A stretch of DNA of 64,000 bases from CAVQCJ01 sp963711005 (GTDB taxonomy: Bacteria; Actinomycetota; Actinomycetes; Prado026): positions 310,001-374,000 of the forward strand of contig CAVQCJ010000002.1 in NCBI GenBank assembly GCA_963711005.1, in the 5' to 3' direction. Positions within the stretch are counted from its first letter, which is position 1. The number at the start of each line of letters is the position of its first letter. Made by a program: the position numbers and the translations under genes. Below, one piece after another: positions 16,685 to 23,681 of the stretch. The notes beneath the pieces were generated by a model. That model was not told the DNA's origin. It saw only the letters and a program-made list of their open reading frames with translations, and did no database searches.

Positions 16685-18028
16685 TCAGCCGCGCTGCTCA
16701 CCCAGTGTGACGGTCGCCGTGCTCGTCCCCGACCCGGTCCCGCCGCGCTGGTACCCGAGCTCGATCGTGTCGCCCGGCTGCTTGCTGCGGATCGCCACGA
16801 TGAGCTGTTCTGGCGCGGTCACCGGCTTCCCGTCGACGCTGACCACGACGTCGCCCACCTGCAGCCCGGCCTTCTCGGCGCCGCCACCCGCGGTGATCCG
16901 GGCGATGCGCACGCCGACGCCGTCGTAGGTCGGGTCGAGGCCGGCCCCGACGACCGGGTAGGTCGCGTACCCGCGCTGGATCAGCTGCTCGGCCACCCGC
17001 CGGGCCTGGTTGACCGGGATCGAGAAGCCGAGCCCGATCGACCCGGACTGCTGGCTGCCGCTGGTGCCCAGCGTCGCGATCGCGGAGTTGACGCCGATGA
17101 CGCGGCCCTGGCCGTCGACCAGCGGGCCGCCGGAGTTCCCGGGGTTGATGGCCGCGTCGGTCTGCAGCGCGCTCAGGTACGACGGCTCGCTGCCGGCGAC
17201 CGCACCGGTGGTGACCGGCCGGTGGGTCGCGCTGATGATGCCGCTGGTCACGGTCCCGGCCAGCCCCAGCGGCGAGCCCACCGCGATGCACTGGTCACCG
17301 ACGACGACGTGGTCGGAGTCACCGAGAGTGGCGATCGGCAGCCCGGTGCGGCTCACCTTCACGACGGCGAGGTCGTACGCCGGCGAGCGGCCGACGATCC
17401 GTCCGGCCGTGGTCGACCCGTCGTTGAAGTGCACGGTGATCGTGCCGCCGTCGGCGGCGTCGGCCACGACGTGGTTGTTGGTGACGATGTAGCCGTCGGC
17501 CCGCACCACGAAGCCGGAGCCGGTGCCGCCGTTGCCGGTGCTGCCCTGGACGTCGATCGACACCACCACGGGCAGCACGCGCTGCGCGATACCGGCGACC
17601 GAGTCGGGGGGCCGTGACAGCGACCCGGCCGGCACCGAACCGAGGCTCGCGCCAGGCTCGGTGAGCGAGGTGTCCCGGTTGGCCCACCACGCGCCGACGA
17701 GGCCGCCCACGAGGCCGGCGACGAGCGCCAGGACGATCCCGGCCAGGACGAGCCCGCCGGTACGGCGAGGCCGCGGTTCGCCGACCGGCCGGCCGAGGGT
17801 GTCGACGCCGGCAGCCGGGTCCGGGTCGGGCCCGTAGGCTTCCTGGCCGTACGGCTCGAGCACGTCAGCGGCCGCCGGGTCGGTGGCGGGACCGGTGGCG
17901 GTGCTGGGCCCGGGGTCGGCCGGGGAATCGGTGGCCGGCTCGGCCTGTGGCATCCACCAGGCCGGCGGGGCGGGCTGCTGCGGCCGCGGCGGTGCCCACG
18001 GGTCGTGCGGCGGTCTTTCGTCGCTCAT
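16685..18028 (-). CDS. htrA: HtrA/DegP-like membrane-anchored serine protease with PDZ domain
   Basis: This 447-residue protein has a Pro/Ala/Asp-rich cytoplasmic N-terminus (1-90), one transmembrane helix (about 95-118), a trypsin-like protease domain and a C-terminal PDZ domain. The catalytic triad is visible: His in VTNNHVVADA, Asp in SPAYDLAVVKVS, Ser in NPGNSGGPLVDGQG. The PDZ part contains KAGLQVGDVVVSVDGKPV. The family degrades or refolds damaged exported proteins and in actinobacteria is tied to the SigE envelope-stress response. The ATG at 18028 has GAGGAAA about 9 nt upstream. It lies 56 bp after the rseB-like gene. Confidence 0.94.
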   Translation of the reverse strand: MSDERPPHDPWAPPRPQQPAPPAWWMPQAEPATDSPADPGPSTATGPATDPAAADVLEPYGQEAYGPDPDPAAGVDTLGRPVGEPRPRRTGGLVLAGIVLALVAGLVGGLVGAWWANRDTSLTEPGASLGSVPAGSLSRPPDSVAGIAQRVLPVVVSIDVQGSTGNGGTGSGFVVRADGYIVTNNHVVADAADGGTITVHFNDGSTTAGRIVGRSPAYDLAVVKVSRTGLPIATLGDSDHVVVGDQCIAVGSPLGLAGTVTSGIISATHRPVTTGAVAGSEPSYLSALQTDAAINPGNSGGPLVDGQGRVIGVNSAIATLGTSGSQQSGSIGLGFSIPVNQARRVAEQLIQRGYATYPVVGAGLDPTYDGVGVRIARITAGGGAEKAGLQVGDVVVSVDGKPVTAPEQLIVAIRSKQPGDTIELGYQRGGTGSGTSTATVTLGEQRG

Positions 18029-18084
18029 CGTGGCGGTTTCCTCGGCTGCGGGCGCTCCGGCCTGGAGCGTGTCCCTGCGCTTGG

Positions 18085-19170
18085 TCAGTCGAACGGGTCG
18101 ACCCAGGAGACCACGCGGGCCACCCCTCGCTCCACCCGGGCCCACCCGGTGGGCGCGGCCCCGGTGTGCGGCAGGTCTGCGACCACGCCCGCCACGACGT
18201 CCCGGTCGGAGTCGGCGACCACCGTCAGCACGAACCCGCCGGCCCCCCACAGCAGCTGCCGCGGGTGCCCGGCGACCACCAGGACGGCCTGTCCGGAGAC
18301 ATCGGCCCGGCGGGCCCCGGGGACTTCGTCGCCGTCCAGACGGCCCCTCTGGACGAACACCGAGACCGTCGAGAGCCCGTCCGAGTAGGTCAGGTGCAGC
18401 ACGCCGGACCCGGTGCCCGGGACCGTGCGCACGTCGAACAGCGTGAGACCGCCGACCTGCTCGGGGCAGGGGTACCCGCGAGCGGCCCACGAGGCCACGG
18501 CACGGCTGTCCAGCGACGCCGGCCGGACCGCCGGGAGCAGCGGCGGCAGGTAGGCCACTGCCCCCTCCGGGCGCTGGACCAGGCTCAGGACCAGCGACGC
18601 CGACGTGCGGCCGGACCGGTCCATGACCTCACGTCGCAGCAGCAGGCCCGTGGCGTCGTCCAACCAGAACCGGGCGGCGACCCGCCCGTCCGGGCGCTGC
18701 GCGACCACGACGTGCGCGGGGCGCCCGGCCACCGCGCCGGCGCCGCCGAGCATGAGCCGGTAGCTGCGCTGGAGGAGAGCGATGAGCAGGTCGGGTCGCC
18801 GGACGTCGGCGCCGAGGAAGCCCGCCCGCGTCGCCGAACCAGCCCCGTCCGTGAACAGGACTGTGCCCTCGCCGGCCACGTGGCTCACGTCGATGACGTG
18901 GTCCACGTTCGTCCCGGCGGAGCCCGAGGCGTTCGCGCTGTCCAGGCCGTCCGGGGTGTCGCCGGACCCGTCGTCGGAGTCGGTGACCACCTCGACCCCG
19001 CCGTACGTCAGCGCGGTCTCGGCCCGCACGGCCCCGCCGAGCAGCGCGAGCGCGGCAGGGTCGCTGCCCGGCACGACGTCGGTGGTGGCCGCCTGCGAGG
19101 ACCCGGTGACCAGCGGTCCGACCAGGACGGCCAGCGCGAGCACGGGCACCCAGCGTGGGCCCAACCTCAT
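18085..19170 (-). CDS. RseB/MucB-like sigma-E regulatory protein (exported)
   Basis: This 361-residue protein has a signal peptide (RWVPVLALAVLVGPLVTGSS, cleavage near residue 27). The mature protein resembles the two-domain MucB/RseB fold: an N-terminal lipoprotein-carrier-like beta sheet (residues about 40-230, with RFWLDDATGLLLRREVMDRS as its clearest match) and a smaller C-terminal domain (VFVQRGRLDGDEVPGARRAD). RseB proteins bind the extracytoplasmic part of the anti-sigma factor and protect it from proteolysis, sensing envelope damage. It is placed between the anti-sigma gene (7 bp gap) and htrA, which supports this role. M. tuberculosis, as remembered, lacks a gene at this place. Confidence 0.85.
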   Translation of the reverse strand: MRLGPRWVPVLALAVLVGPLVTGSSQAATTDVVPGSDPAALALLGGAVRAETALTYGGVEVVTDSDDGSGDTPDGLDSANASGSAGTNVDHVIDVSHVAGEGTVLFTDGAGSATRAGFLGADVRRPDLLIALLQRSYRLMLGGAGAVAGRPAHVVVAQRPDGRVAARFWLDDATGLLLRREVMDRSGRTSASLVLSLVQRPEGAVAYLPPLLPAVRPASLDSRAVASWAARGYPCPEQVGGLTLFDVRTVPGTGSGVLHLTYSDGLSTVSVFVQRGRLDGDEVPGARRADVSGQAVLVVAGHPRQLLWGAGGFVLTVVADSDRDVVAGVVADLPHTGAAPTGWARVERGVARVVSWVDPFD

Positions 19171-19177
19171 CGGGACC

Positions 19178-19687
19178 TCATCGCCGGGTCACCGGGGTGA
19201 CCAGCACCGGTTGGTTGACCAGCACCGAGCTCGGCGCTTGGACGAGCTGGTAGAGCGCCGGACCGGTGAGCGGCACGCCGACCGAGACCGCCGCGTGCTC
19301 GCGGACGTACTGGTCCACCGGCGGCACGACCGGGGCGCCGTCCTCGGTTCCGCCGAGCAGGTAGGCGCCCCCGGCCGCGACGATCGTGAACGCGACCGCG
19401 ACCGCCGACACGCGGGTGCGGCGACTGACCGCGGCGCGCCGGACCGGCGCCGGCTGGGCGCGCTGGGCGGCGATCAGCTCGGACAGCCGGCCCTGCAGCT
19501 CGATCGGTGCGGTCGGCGACTCGAGCCCGCGCAGCAGCCCTTTGAGGGACAGCTGCGCGTCGTAGTCGGCGAGGCAGTCCCGGCAGCGGGTCAGGTGCTC
19601 GATGACCCGGGTGCGGTCGGGCTCGCCCAGCCGGCCGTCGACCAGGGCGGCGAGCCGGTCACCGGGGTGCCGCTCGCGGGCGCTCAT
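19178..19687 (-). CDS. rseA: Zinc-finger anti-sigma factor (RseA-like)
   Basis: This 169-residue protein has an N-terminal zf-HC2/ZAS domain with H-x3-C-x2-C (HLTRCRDC, His31, Cys35, Cys38), a linker, one transmembrane helix (about 92-113) and a short extracytoplasmic tail. It lies directly downstream of the ECF sigma factor gene (21 bp), so it is its cognate anti-sigma factor. The Cys residues bind zinc and can make release redox-sensitive. The extracytoplasmic tail (VPPVDQYVREHAAVSVG) would contact the RseB-like protein encoded next. The ATG at 19687 is the only start before the conserved segment. Confidence 0.9.
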   Translation of the reverse strand: MSARERHPGDRLAALVDGRLGEPDRTRVIEHLTRCRDCLADYDAQLSLKGLLRGLESPTAPIELQGRLSELIAAQRAQPAPVRRAAVSRRTRVSAVAVAFTIVAAGGAYLLGGTEDGAPVVPPVDQYVREHAAVSVGVPLTGPALYQLVQAPSSVLVNQPVLVTPVTRR

Positions 19688-19708
19688 GGGCGTTCGGCCT
19701 CTCGGCCG

Positions 19709-20293
19709 TCACCGGTTCGCCGGAGCCGGCAGCGACGGCGCGCGGTGCGCGAGCGCCTTCCGTAGCTGGCTGCGGCCGCGATGGATGCGGCTGCGGACCG
19801 TACCCAGCTTCACGTCCAGCACCTGGGCGATCTCTTCGTAGGTGAGTCCCTCGATGTCGGCGAGCACGACCGCGGCCCGGAACTCCGGCAGCAACGCGTC
19901 GAGGGCCCGCTGCACATCGTCGTCGAAGTGCGTCGCGTCGTACGCCTCGGCCGGCGTGGCCTCCCGGCCGGCGATGCGGTCGGCGGCGTCGTCGGGCAGC
20001 CCGTCGAAGCGGATCCGCTGGCGCCGGCGTACGTGGTCGAGGAACAGGTTGGTGGTGATCCGGTGCAGCCAGCCCTCGAAGGCCCCCGGCGTGTACGACG
20101 ACAGCGAGCGGAACACCCGGACGAAGACGTCCTGGGTGAGGTCCTCGGCGTCGTGCCGGTTGCCGGTGAGCCGGTACGCCAGCCGGTACACGCGGGCCGA
20201 GTGAGCGGTGACCACGTCGTCCCAAGAGGGCGGGACCCAGGTCTCGTCGTCGTCCGGCGCACGACTTCCGGAGCCGTCGGAGGTCTGGGGCAC
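19709..20293 (-). CDS. sigE: ECF RNA polymerase sigma factor SigE
   Basis: This 194-residue ECF sigma factor has region 2 (RVYRLAYRLTGNRHDAEDLT, DVFVRVFRSLSSYTPGAFEG) and region 4 with its helix-turn-helix (VVLADIEGLTYEEIAQVLDV, KLGTVRSRIHRGRSQLRKAL). The start is placed at GTG 20293, 7 nt behind a GGAGG site. A longer form from GTG 20344 would begin inside the likely -10 element. Upstream is an ECF-type promoter, so the operon is probably autoregulated. Gene order sigE/anti-sigma/rseB-like/htrA/tatB and the divergent O-methyltransferase match the mycobacterial sigE locus and imply envelope-stress control. Confidence 0.93.
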   Translation of the reverse strand: MPQTSDGSGSRAPDDDETWVPPSWDDVVTAHSARVYRLAYRLTGNRHDAEDLTQDVFVRVFRSLSSYTPGAFEGWLHRITTNLFLDHVRRRQRIRFDGLPDDAADRIAGREATPAEAYDATHFDDDVQRALDALLPEFRAAVVLADIEGLTYEEIAQVLDVKLGTVRSRIHRGRSQLRKALAHRAPSLPAPANR

Positions 20294-20336
20294 GAGCACA
20301 CCTCCGGACGTCGACAGCACGGGCGAGCTCCCATTC

Positions 20337-20364
20337 TGACGCACCGATCGACCGGCGGGTTCAC
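20337..20364 (-). promoter_or_regulatory. Probable ECF (SigE-type) promoter of sigE
   Basis: On the minus strand GTGAACC (20364-20358) is followed by 16 nt and CGTCA (20341-20337), close to the GGAAC-N16/17-CGT pattern of ECF promoters. Transcription would start near 20330, giving a roughly 37-nt leader with GGAGG at 20305-20301 before GTG 20293. Confidence 0.5.
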
Positions 20365-20462
20365 GCGCCGGGCACGCACACCACCGCCTGAACGTCCCGG
20401 GGAGGGCAGCCGGTTCCCGGCCGCACCTGAGGCGGTCCCGTGCCGCGGGGACCGCGGATCGC

Positions 20463-20468
20463 TAGCCT
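20463..20468 (+). promoter_or_regulatory. Probable -10 box (TAGCCT) of the O-methyltransferase gene
   Basis: TAGCCT lies 19 bp before a strong GAGGAGG ribosome-binding site (20487-20493). A transcript from here would not contain the in-frame GTG at 20440. Confidence 0.4.
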
Positions 20469-20499
20469 GGCCCTGCCAGCCGCCACGAGGAGGCCCCCG

Positions 20500-21132
20500 A
20501 TCAGCGCCAGCCTGCAGAACAGCTGGGCGTACGCCGAGGCGTACGTCCCCGAGGACGAGGTCCTCGCCACCGCCCGGCAGCGGGCCGCCGAGGTCGGGTG
20601 CGTGCCCATCGGGCCCGGCGGCGGGGCCACGCTCCGGTTCGTCGCGGCGGCCCTGGACGCCCGCGCGGTCGTCGAGATCGGGACCGGCACCGGCGTGTCC
20701 GGGGTGTGGATGCTGCGCGGGATGGCGGCCGACGGCATCCTCACCACCGTCGAGGCCGAGCCCGAGCACCAGCGGCTCGCCAAGCTGACGTTCAACGAGG
20801 CCGGGTTCGGGGCCGGTCGCACCCGGACGATCCTCGGACGTGCGCTCGAGGTGCTCCCCCGGCTGACCGACGGCGGCTACGACCTGGTGTTCTGCGACGG
20901 CGACAAGCGCGAGTACCCCGACTACCTCACCGAGGCGCACCGGCTGCTGCGGCCCGGTGGCGTGCTGGCGATGGACAACGCGCTCTGGCACGACAAGGTC
21001 GCGGACCCGGCGCAGCGCGACCCCGACACCGTGGCGCTACGCGAAGTGGGCCGGTCGCTGCTGGAGGACGAGCGGTTCGTCCCGCTGCTGCTCGCGACCG
21101 GCGACGGTCTGCTGCTCGGCGTGCGCCGCTGA
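20500..21132 (+). CDS. O-methyltransferase (Rv1220c-like, class I SAM)
   Basis: This SAM-dependent O-methyltransferase has motif I VVEIGTGTGVSGVWML, LTTVEAEPEHQRLAKLTF, YDLVFCDGDKREYPDYL and HRLLRPGGVLAMDNALW. It belongs to the O-MTase family-3 type beside sigE in mycobacteria and streptomycetes; its substrate is unknown. Start choice: GAGGAGG at 20487-20493 is followed, at ideal spacing, by ATC (20500), not by ATG, GTG or TTG, and the conserved protein begins there (ISASLQNSWAYAEAY). The alternative is GTG at 20440, behind a weak GAGG, which would add 20 poorly conserved residues and lies upstream of the likely -10 box. It is divergent from sigE. Confidence 0.85.
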   Translation: MSASLQNSWAYAEAYVPEDEVLATARQRAAEVGCVPIGPGGGATLRFVAAALDARAVVEIGTGTGVSGVWMLRGMAADGILTTVEAEPEHQRLAKLTFNEAGFGAGRTRTILGRALEVLPRLTDGGYDLVFCDGDKREYPDYLTEAHRLLRPGGVLAMDNALWHDKVADPAQRDPDTVALREVGRSLLEDERFVPLLLATGDGLLLGVRR

Positions 21133-21171
21133 GCAAGCCGAGCCTGCTGAGCCGATCTCGAGGACTGCCAG

Positions 21172-21233
21172 AACCGGGTCGACCCCGGTGCCCGGAGCCG
21201 CGAACGGCCGTGGGCACCGGGGTCGACCCGGTT
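21172..21233. terminator. Perfect 22-bp hairpin between convergent genes
   Basis: Positions 21172-21193 and 21212-21233 are perfect inverted copies (22 bp) around an 18-nt loop. It lies between the ends of the O-methyltransferase (+) and DUF3117 (-) genes and has no T-tract. It can act as a terminator in both directions. Confidence 0.7.
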
Positions 21234-21242
21234 CGTCGGGTG

Positions 21243-21410
21243 TCAGCCCGCAGCGGACCTGAGAGCGTCCGCGAGGTCACCGGCCTCGGCGGCGGACAGC
21301 TCGACGACCAGACGCCCGCCACCCTCGAGCGGGACGCGCATCACGATGCCGCGCCCCTCCTTGGTGACCTCGAGCGGACCGTCACCCGTCCGCGGCTTCA
21401 TCGCCGCCAT
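21243..21410 (-). CDS. DUF3117 small protein (Rv1211-like)
   Basis: This 55-residue protein reads MAAMKPRTGDGPLEVTKE, then RGIVMRVPLEGGGRLVVELS and AAEAGDLADAL, the full DUF3117 pattern found throughout actinobacteria. The function is unknown. The ATG at 21410 has GGGGAG 5 nt upstream. Its leader carries a CGCGGGGC-GAA-GCCCCGCG hairpin (21449-21467), and a good -10 box (GATAAT) lies at 21502-21497, so the 5' leader is about 80 nt, long for this window. It is convergent with the O-methyltransferase, as Rv1211 lies near Rv1220c in mycobacteria. Confidence 0.88.
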   Translation of the reverse strand: MAAMKPRTGDGPLEVTKEGRGIVMRVPLEGGGRLVVELSAAEAGDLADALRSAAG

Positions 21411-21496
21411 CGGCACTCCCCTTCCTCGTGCTGACCGCCACCCGGGCGCGCGGGGCGAAGCCCCGCGGCGGGTGACGGCAGATCGGACTGCGAGCC

Positions 21497-21502
21497 ATTA
21501 TC
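21497..21502 (-). promoter_or_regulatory. -10 box (GATAAT) of DUF3117 gene
   Basis: GGGATAAT on the minus strand is among the closest matches to TATAAT in the window. The -35 region is poor (CCGTGG). Confidence 0.5.
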
Positions 21503-21530
21503 CCGTACCGCGTGCCGTGCCACGGACCAT

Positions 21531-21824
21531 GGGCCGATTGGTCGCGCTCGGGTCGTCGCCACACCCCCGCTCCTCGCCTCGCCGCTTCGGGCCGACTGGT
21601 CGCGCTCGGGTCGTCGCCACACCCCGGCTCCTCGCCTCGCCGCTGCGGGCCGACTGGTCGCGCTCGGGTCGTCGCCACACCCCGGCTCCTCGCCTCGCCG
21701 CTTCGGGCCGACTGGTCGCGCTCGGGTCGTCGCCACACCCCGGCTCCTCGCCTCGCCGCTTCGGGCCGACTGGTCGCGCTCGGGTCGTCGCCACACCCCG
21801 GCTCCTCGCCTCGCCGCTTCGGGC
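21531..21824. repeat. Five tandem copies of a 58-bp repeat
   Basis: The unit starting GTCGCGCTCGGGTCGTCGCC repeats with a strict 58-bp period at 21541, 21599, 21657, 21715 and 21773; the last copy is cut short at 21824. Differences between copies are single bases (for example TTCGGG versus TGCGGG, CCCCC versus CCCCG). Because 58 is not a multiple of 3, the phase changes in each copy and it does not encode a protein repeat. It fills the gap between the divergent DUF3117 and PaaX genes, which otherwise holds no gene. Confidence 0.9.
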
Positions 21825-21827
21825 AGG

Positions 21828-21833
21828 CAGACT
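21828..21833 (+). promoter_or_regulatory. Probable -10 box (CAGACT) of leaderless paaX-like gene
   Basis: CAGACT is followed by GACCGG and the GTG at 21840. The box begins 4 bp after the last 58-bp repeat copy, so the repeats occupy the -35 and upstream positions. Confidence 0.45.
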
Positions 21834-21839
21834 GACCGG

Positions 21840-22634
21840 GTGCACGCCCGTTCCGCGCTCTTCGACCTCTACGGGGACCACCTCGGTCCGCGTGGCGGGC
21901 AGGCGCCGGTGGCCGCCCTCGTCCGGCTGCTGGAACCGCTCGGCGTCGCCGCACCGGCGGTACGGACGGCGGTCTCGCGGATGGTCCGCCAGGAGTGGCT
22001 GGCGCCGGTGGCGCTGCCGGCCGGGCCCGGCTACCGGCTGACCGACCGGGGCTCGACCCGGCTCGAGCAAGCCGGTGCCCGCATCTACCGGGTCGGCGCG
22101 CCGAGCTGGGACGGCCGCTGGCACCTGCTGGTGCTCGAGCACGTGCCCGGGCGCGCGGCCCGCGAGCGGCTGCGGGCCGGCCTGGCGTTCCTCGGGTACG
22201 CGCAGCTCGCCGACGCGACCTGGCTGGCGCCGCGGCCCTCCGGCGAGGTCGACGAGCTGCTCGCTGCCGAGGGGGTGCGCGCCGACGGGTTCACGACCAC
22301 GGCCACCGCCGACCCGGGCACCGACGCCGCCCGCCTCGTCCGCCGCGCGTGGGACCTGGACGCGCTGGCGCACGCGTACTCGCACTGGCTCGCGACCGCG
22401 CGCTCGATCGTCGGCGACGGCGGCCCGCAGGACGACCGCTCGGCGTTCGCCACCCGCAGCGAGCTCGTGCACGAGTGGCGCAAGTTCCTGTTCACCGACC
22501 CGGGCCTGCCGCGGGCGCTGCTGCCGGAGGCGTGGCCGGGTGACCGCGCGGCCGAGTTCTTCACCGTCGAGGCCGAGCGGCTCCGCCCGGCCGCGGACCG
22601 CTTCGTGGACGCCTGCCTCGCCGATCCGCACTAG
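21840..22634 (+). CDS. PaaX-family transcriptional regulator
   Basis: This 264-residue protein has an N-terminal winged helix (SALFDLYGDHLGPRGGQAPV through AVRTAVSRMVRQEWLAPVAL), the central PaaX dimerisation domain (WDGRWHLLVLEHVPGRAARE) and the C-terminal domain (VHEWRKFLFTDPGLPRALLP, then AAEFFTVEAERLRPA). PaaX repressors bind phenylacetyl-CoA and control phenylacetate catabolism, but no paa genes are in the window, so the target is unknown. The GTG at 21840 follows a -10 box by 6 nt. Its 3' end overlaps the tag coding sequence on the other strand by 74 bp. Confidence 0.9.
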   Translation: MHARSALFDLYGDHLGPRGGQAPVAALVRLLEPLGVAAPAVRTAVSRMVRQEWLAPVALPAGPGYRLTDRGSTRLEQAGARIYRVGAPSWDGRWHLLVLEHVPGRAARERLRAGLAFLGYAQLADATWLAPRPSGEVDELLAAEGVRADGFTTTATADPGTDAARLVRRAWDLDALAHAYSHWLATARSIVGDGGPQDDRSAFATRSELVHEWRKFLFTDPGLPRALLPEAWPGDRAAEFFTVEAERLRPAADRFVDACLADPH

Positions 22635-23232
22635 CCGCAGCCGCTGCGCCACCGCGGGCGTGGCACCCGACCAGGTGGTCGTCGACCATCCCGGTCGCCT
22701 GCATCAGCGCGTACGCGGTCGTCGGACCGACGAAGACGAAGCCGGCCCGCTTGAGCCCGCGCGCCATGGCCACCGACTCCGGCGACGACGCCCGCAGGTC
22801 GGACAGCGTGCGCGGCGGCGGTCCGGCGGTCTCGGGCGCGAACGACCAGACCAGCTCGGACAGACCGCCCGGCAGGACCGCCGCGACCCGCGCGTTGGTC
22901 AGCGCGGCGCTGATCTTGGCGCGGTTGCGGACGATCCCGGCGTCGGCCATGAGCCGCTCCTCGTCGGCCGGCCCGAACCGCGCGACGGCCTCGATCGAGA
23001 ACCCCGCGAACGCGGCCCGGAACGCCTCGCGCTTGCGCAGGATCGTCAGCCAGGACAGCCCGGACTGGAACGCCTCCAGGGTCAGCCGCTCGAACATCCG
23101 GTCGTCGCCGTGCAGCGGACGTCCCCACTCGGTGTCGTGGTAGCGCACGTACTCCGGGGCGGACAGGCCCCAGGGGCATCGGGCCAGCCCGTCGGGCCCG
23201 ACCACCGGACCGCCGTCGGCCGGCGCGTTCAC
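22561..23232 (-). CDS. tag: DNA-3-methyladenine glycosylase I
   Basis: This 223-residue protein is a Tag-family glycosylase. Visible features are the zinc-binding Cys/His at the start (ARCPWGLSAPEYVRYHDTEW), the catalytic region FERLTLEAFQSGLSWLTILR, and GFVFVGPTTAYALMQATGMV followed by DDHLVGCH, the C-terminal zinc ligands. It removes 3-methyladenine from alkylated DNA. The GTG start overlaps the SRPBCC gene stop (GTGA). The reading frame continues about 30 low-complexity residues past the conserved end and overlaps the paaX-like gene by 74 bp on the opposite strand. The neighbours (DivIVA-like, folP, DUF3117) match mycobacterial tagA. Confidence 0.93.
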   Translation of the reverse strand: MNAPADGGPVVGPDGLARCPWGLSAPEYVRYHDTEWGRPLHGDDRMFERLTLEAFQSGLSWLTILRKREAFRAAFAGFSIEAVARFGPADEERLMADAGIVRNRAKISAALTNARVAAVLPGGLSELVWSFAPETAGPPPRTLSDLRASSPESVAMARGLKRAGFVFVGPTTAYALMQATGMVDDHLVGCHARGGAAAAASADRRGRRPRSGPRPGGAARPRR

Positions 23233-23681
23233 CCGCCCTGCTCGACGTACCGGGCCAGCCGGCGCAACGACGCGCGCACCCCGGCGACCATCACCGGGCG
23301 CACCAGCGGCCACCCGGCCCGGCCCAGCCGACCAAGCGGCAGGTCGAGCCGCTCGGTCCAGACGAACCGGGACCGGCCGCCCGGGAGCGCGAACACCTCG
23401 AAGATGCCCTCGCCGCGGACGACCGAGCCGGTGTGCCGCACGACGCACCGGTTCGGCGGCTCCCACTCGGTGATGACCATCGGGTCGGTGACGGCCAACG
23501 CTCCGGCCCCCGTCACCGCTTCGAGCCTCGCGCCCATGCCTTCGGAGCGGTCGCCGACCACATGGACCCGCGTCCCGAGCATCCAGGCGTCCTGGGACTC
23601 CCAGTCGACGACCGCCGCCCAGACCGCTTCCACCGGTGCGTCCACGATGACGTCGACGGTCACCACCGACGGTTCAGCCAC
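23229..23681 (-). CDS. SRPBCC-family protein (START/Bet v1-like)
   Basis: This 150-residue single-domain SRPBCC (polyketide-cyclase/dehydrase-like) protein has VTVDVIVDAPVEAVWAAVVD at the N-terminus, MVITEWEPPNRCVVRHTG in the middle and a C-terminal long helix (RPVMVAGVRASLRRLARYVE). The fold binds hydrophobic ligands; no catalytic residues are predicted. It overlaps both neighbours: its GTG start lies 8 bp inside the end of the DivIVA-like gene (GTGGCTGA) and its TGA shares GTGA with tag. DivIVA-like, SRPBCC and tag are therefore one coupled unit. Confidence 0.88.
   Translation of the reverse strand: MAEPSVVTVDVIVDAPVEAVWAAVVDWESQDAWMLGTRVHVVGDRSEGMGARLEAVTGAGALAVTDPMVITEWEPPNRCVVRHTGSVVRGEGIFEVFALPGGRSRFVWTERLDLPLGRLGRAGWPLVRPVMVAGVRASLRRLARYVEQGG

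Noticed and set aside
21531..21824. CRISPR array
   Set aside because: Copies are directly abutting 58-bp units with no unique spacers and there are no cas genes.
21498..22652. Long reading frames through the 58-bp repeats that appear to encode repeat peptides or a 384-residue protein
   Set aside because: The period is not a multiple of 3, similar peptides appear in several frames on both strands, and the frames run antisense through the paaX-like gene. They are open only because of high GC.
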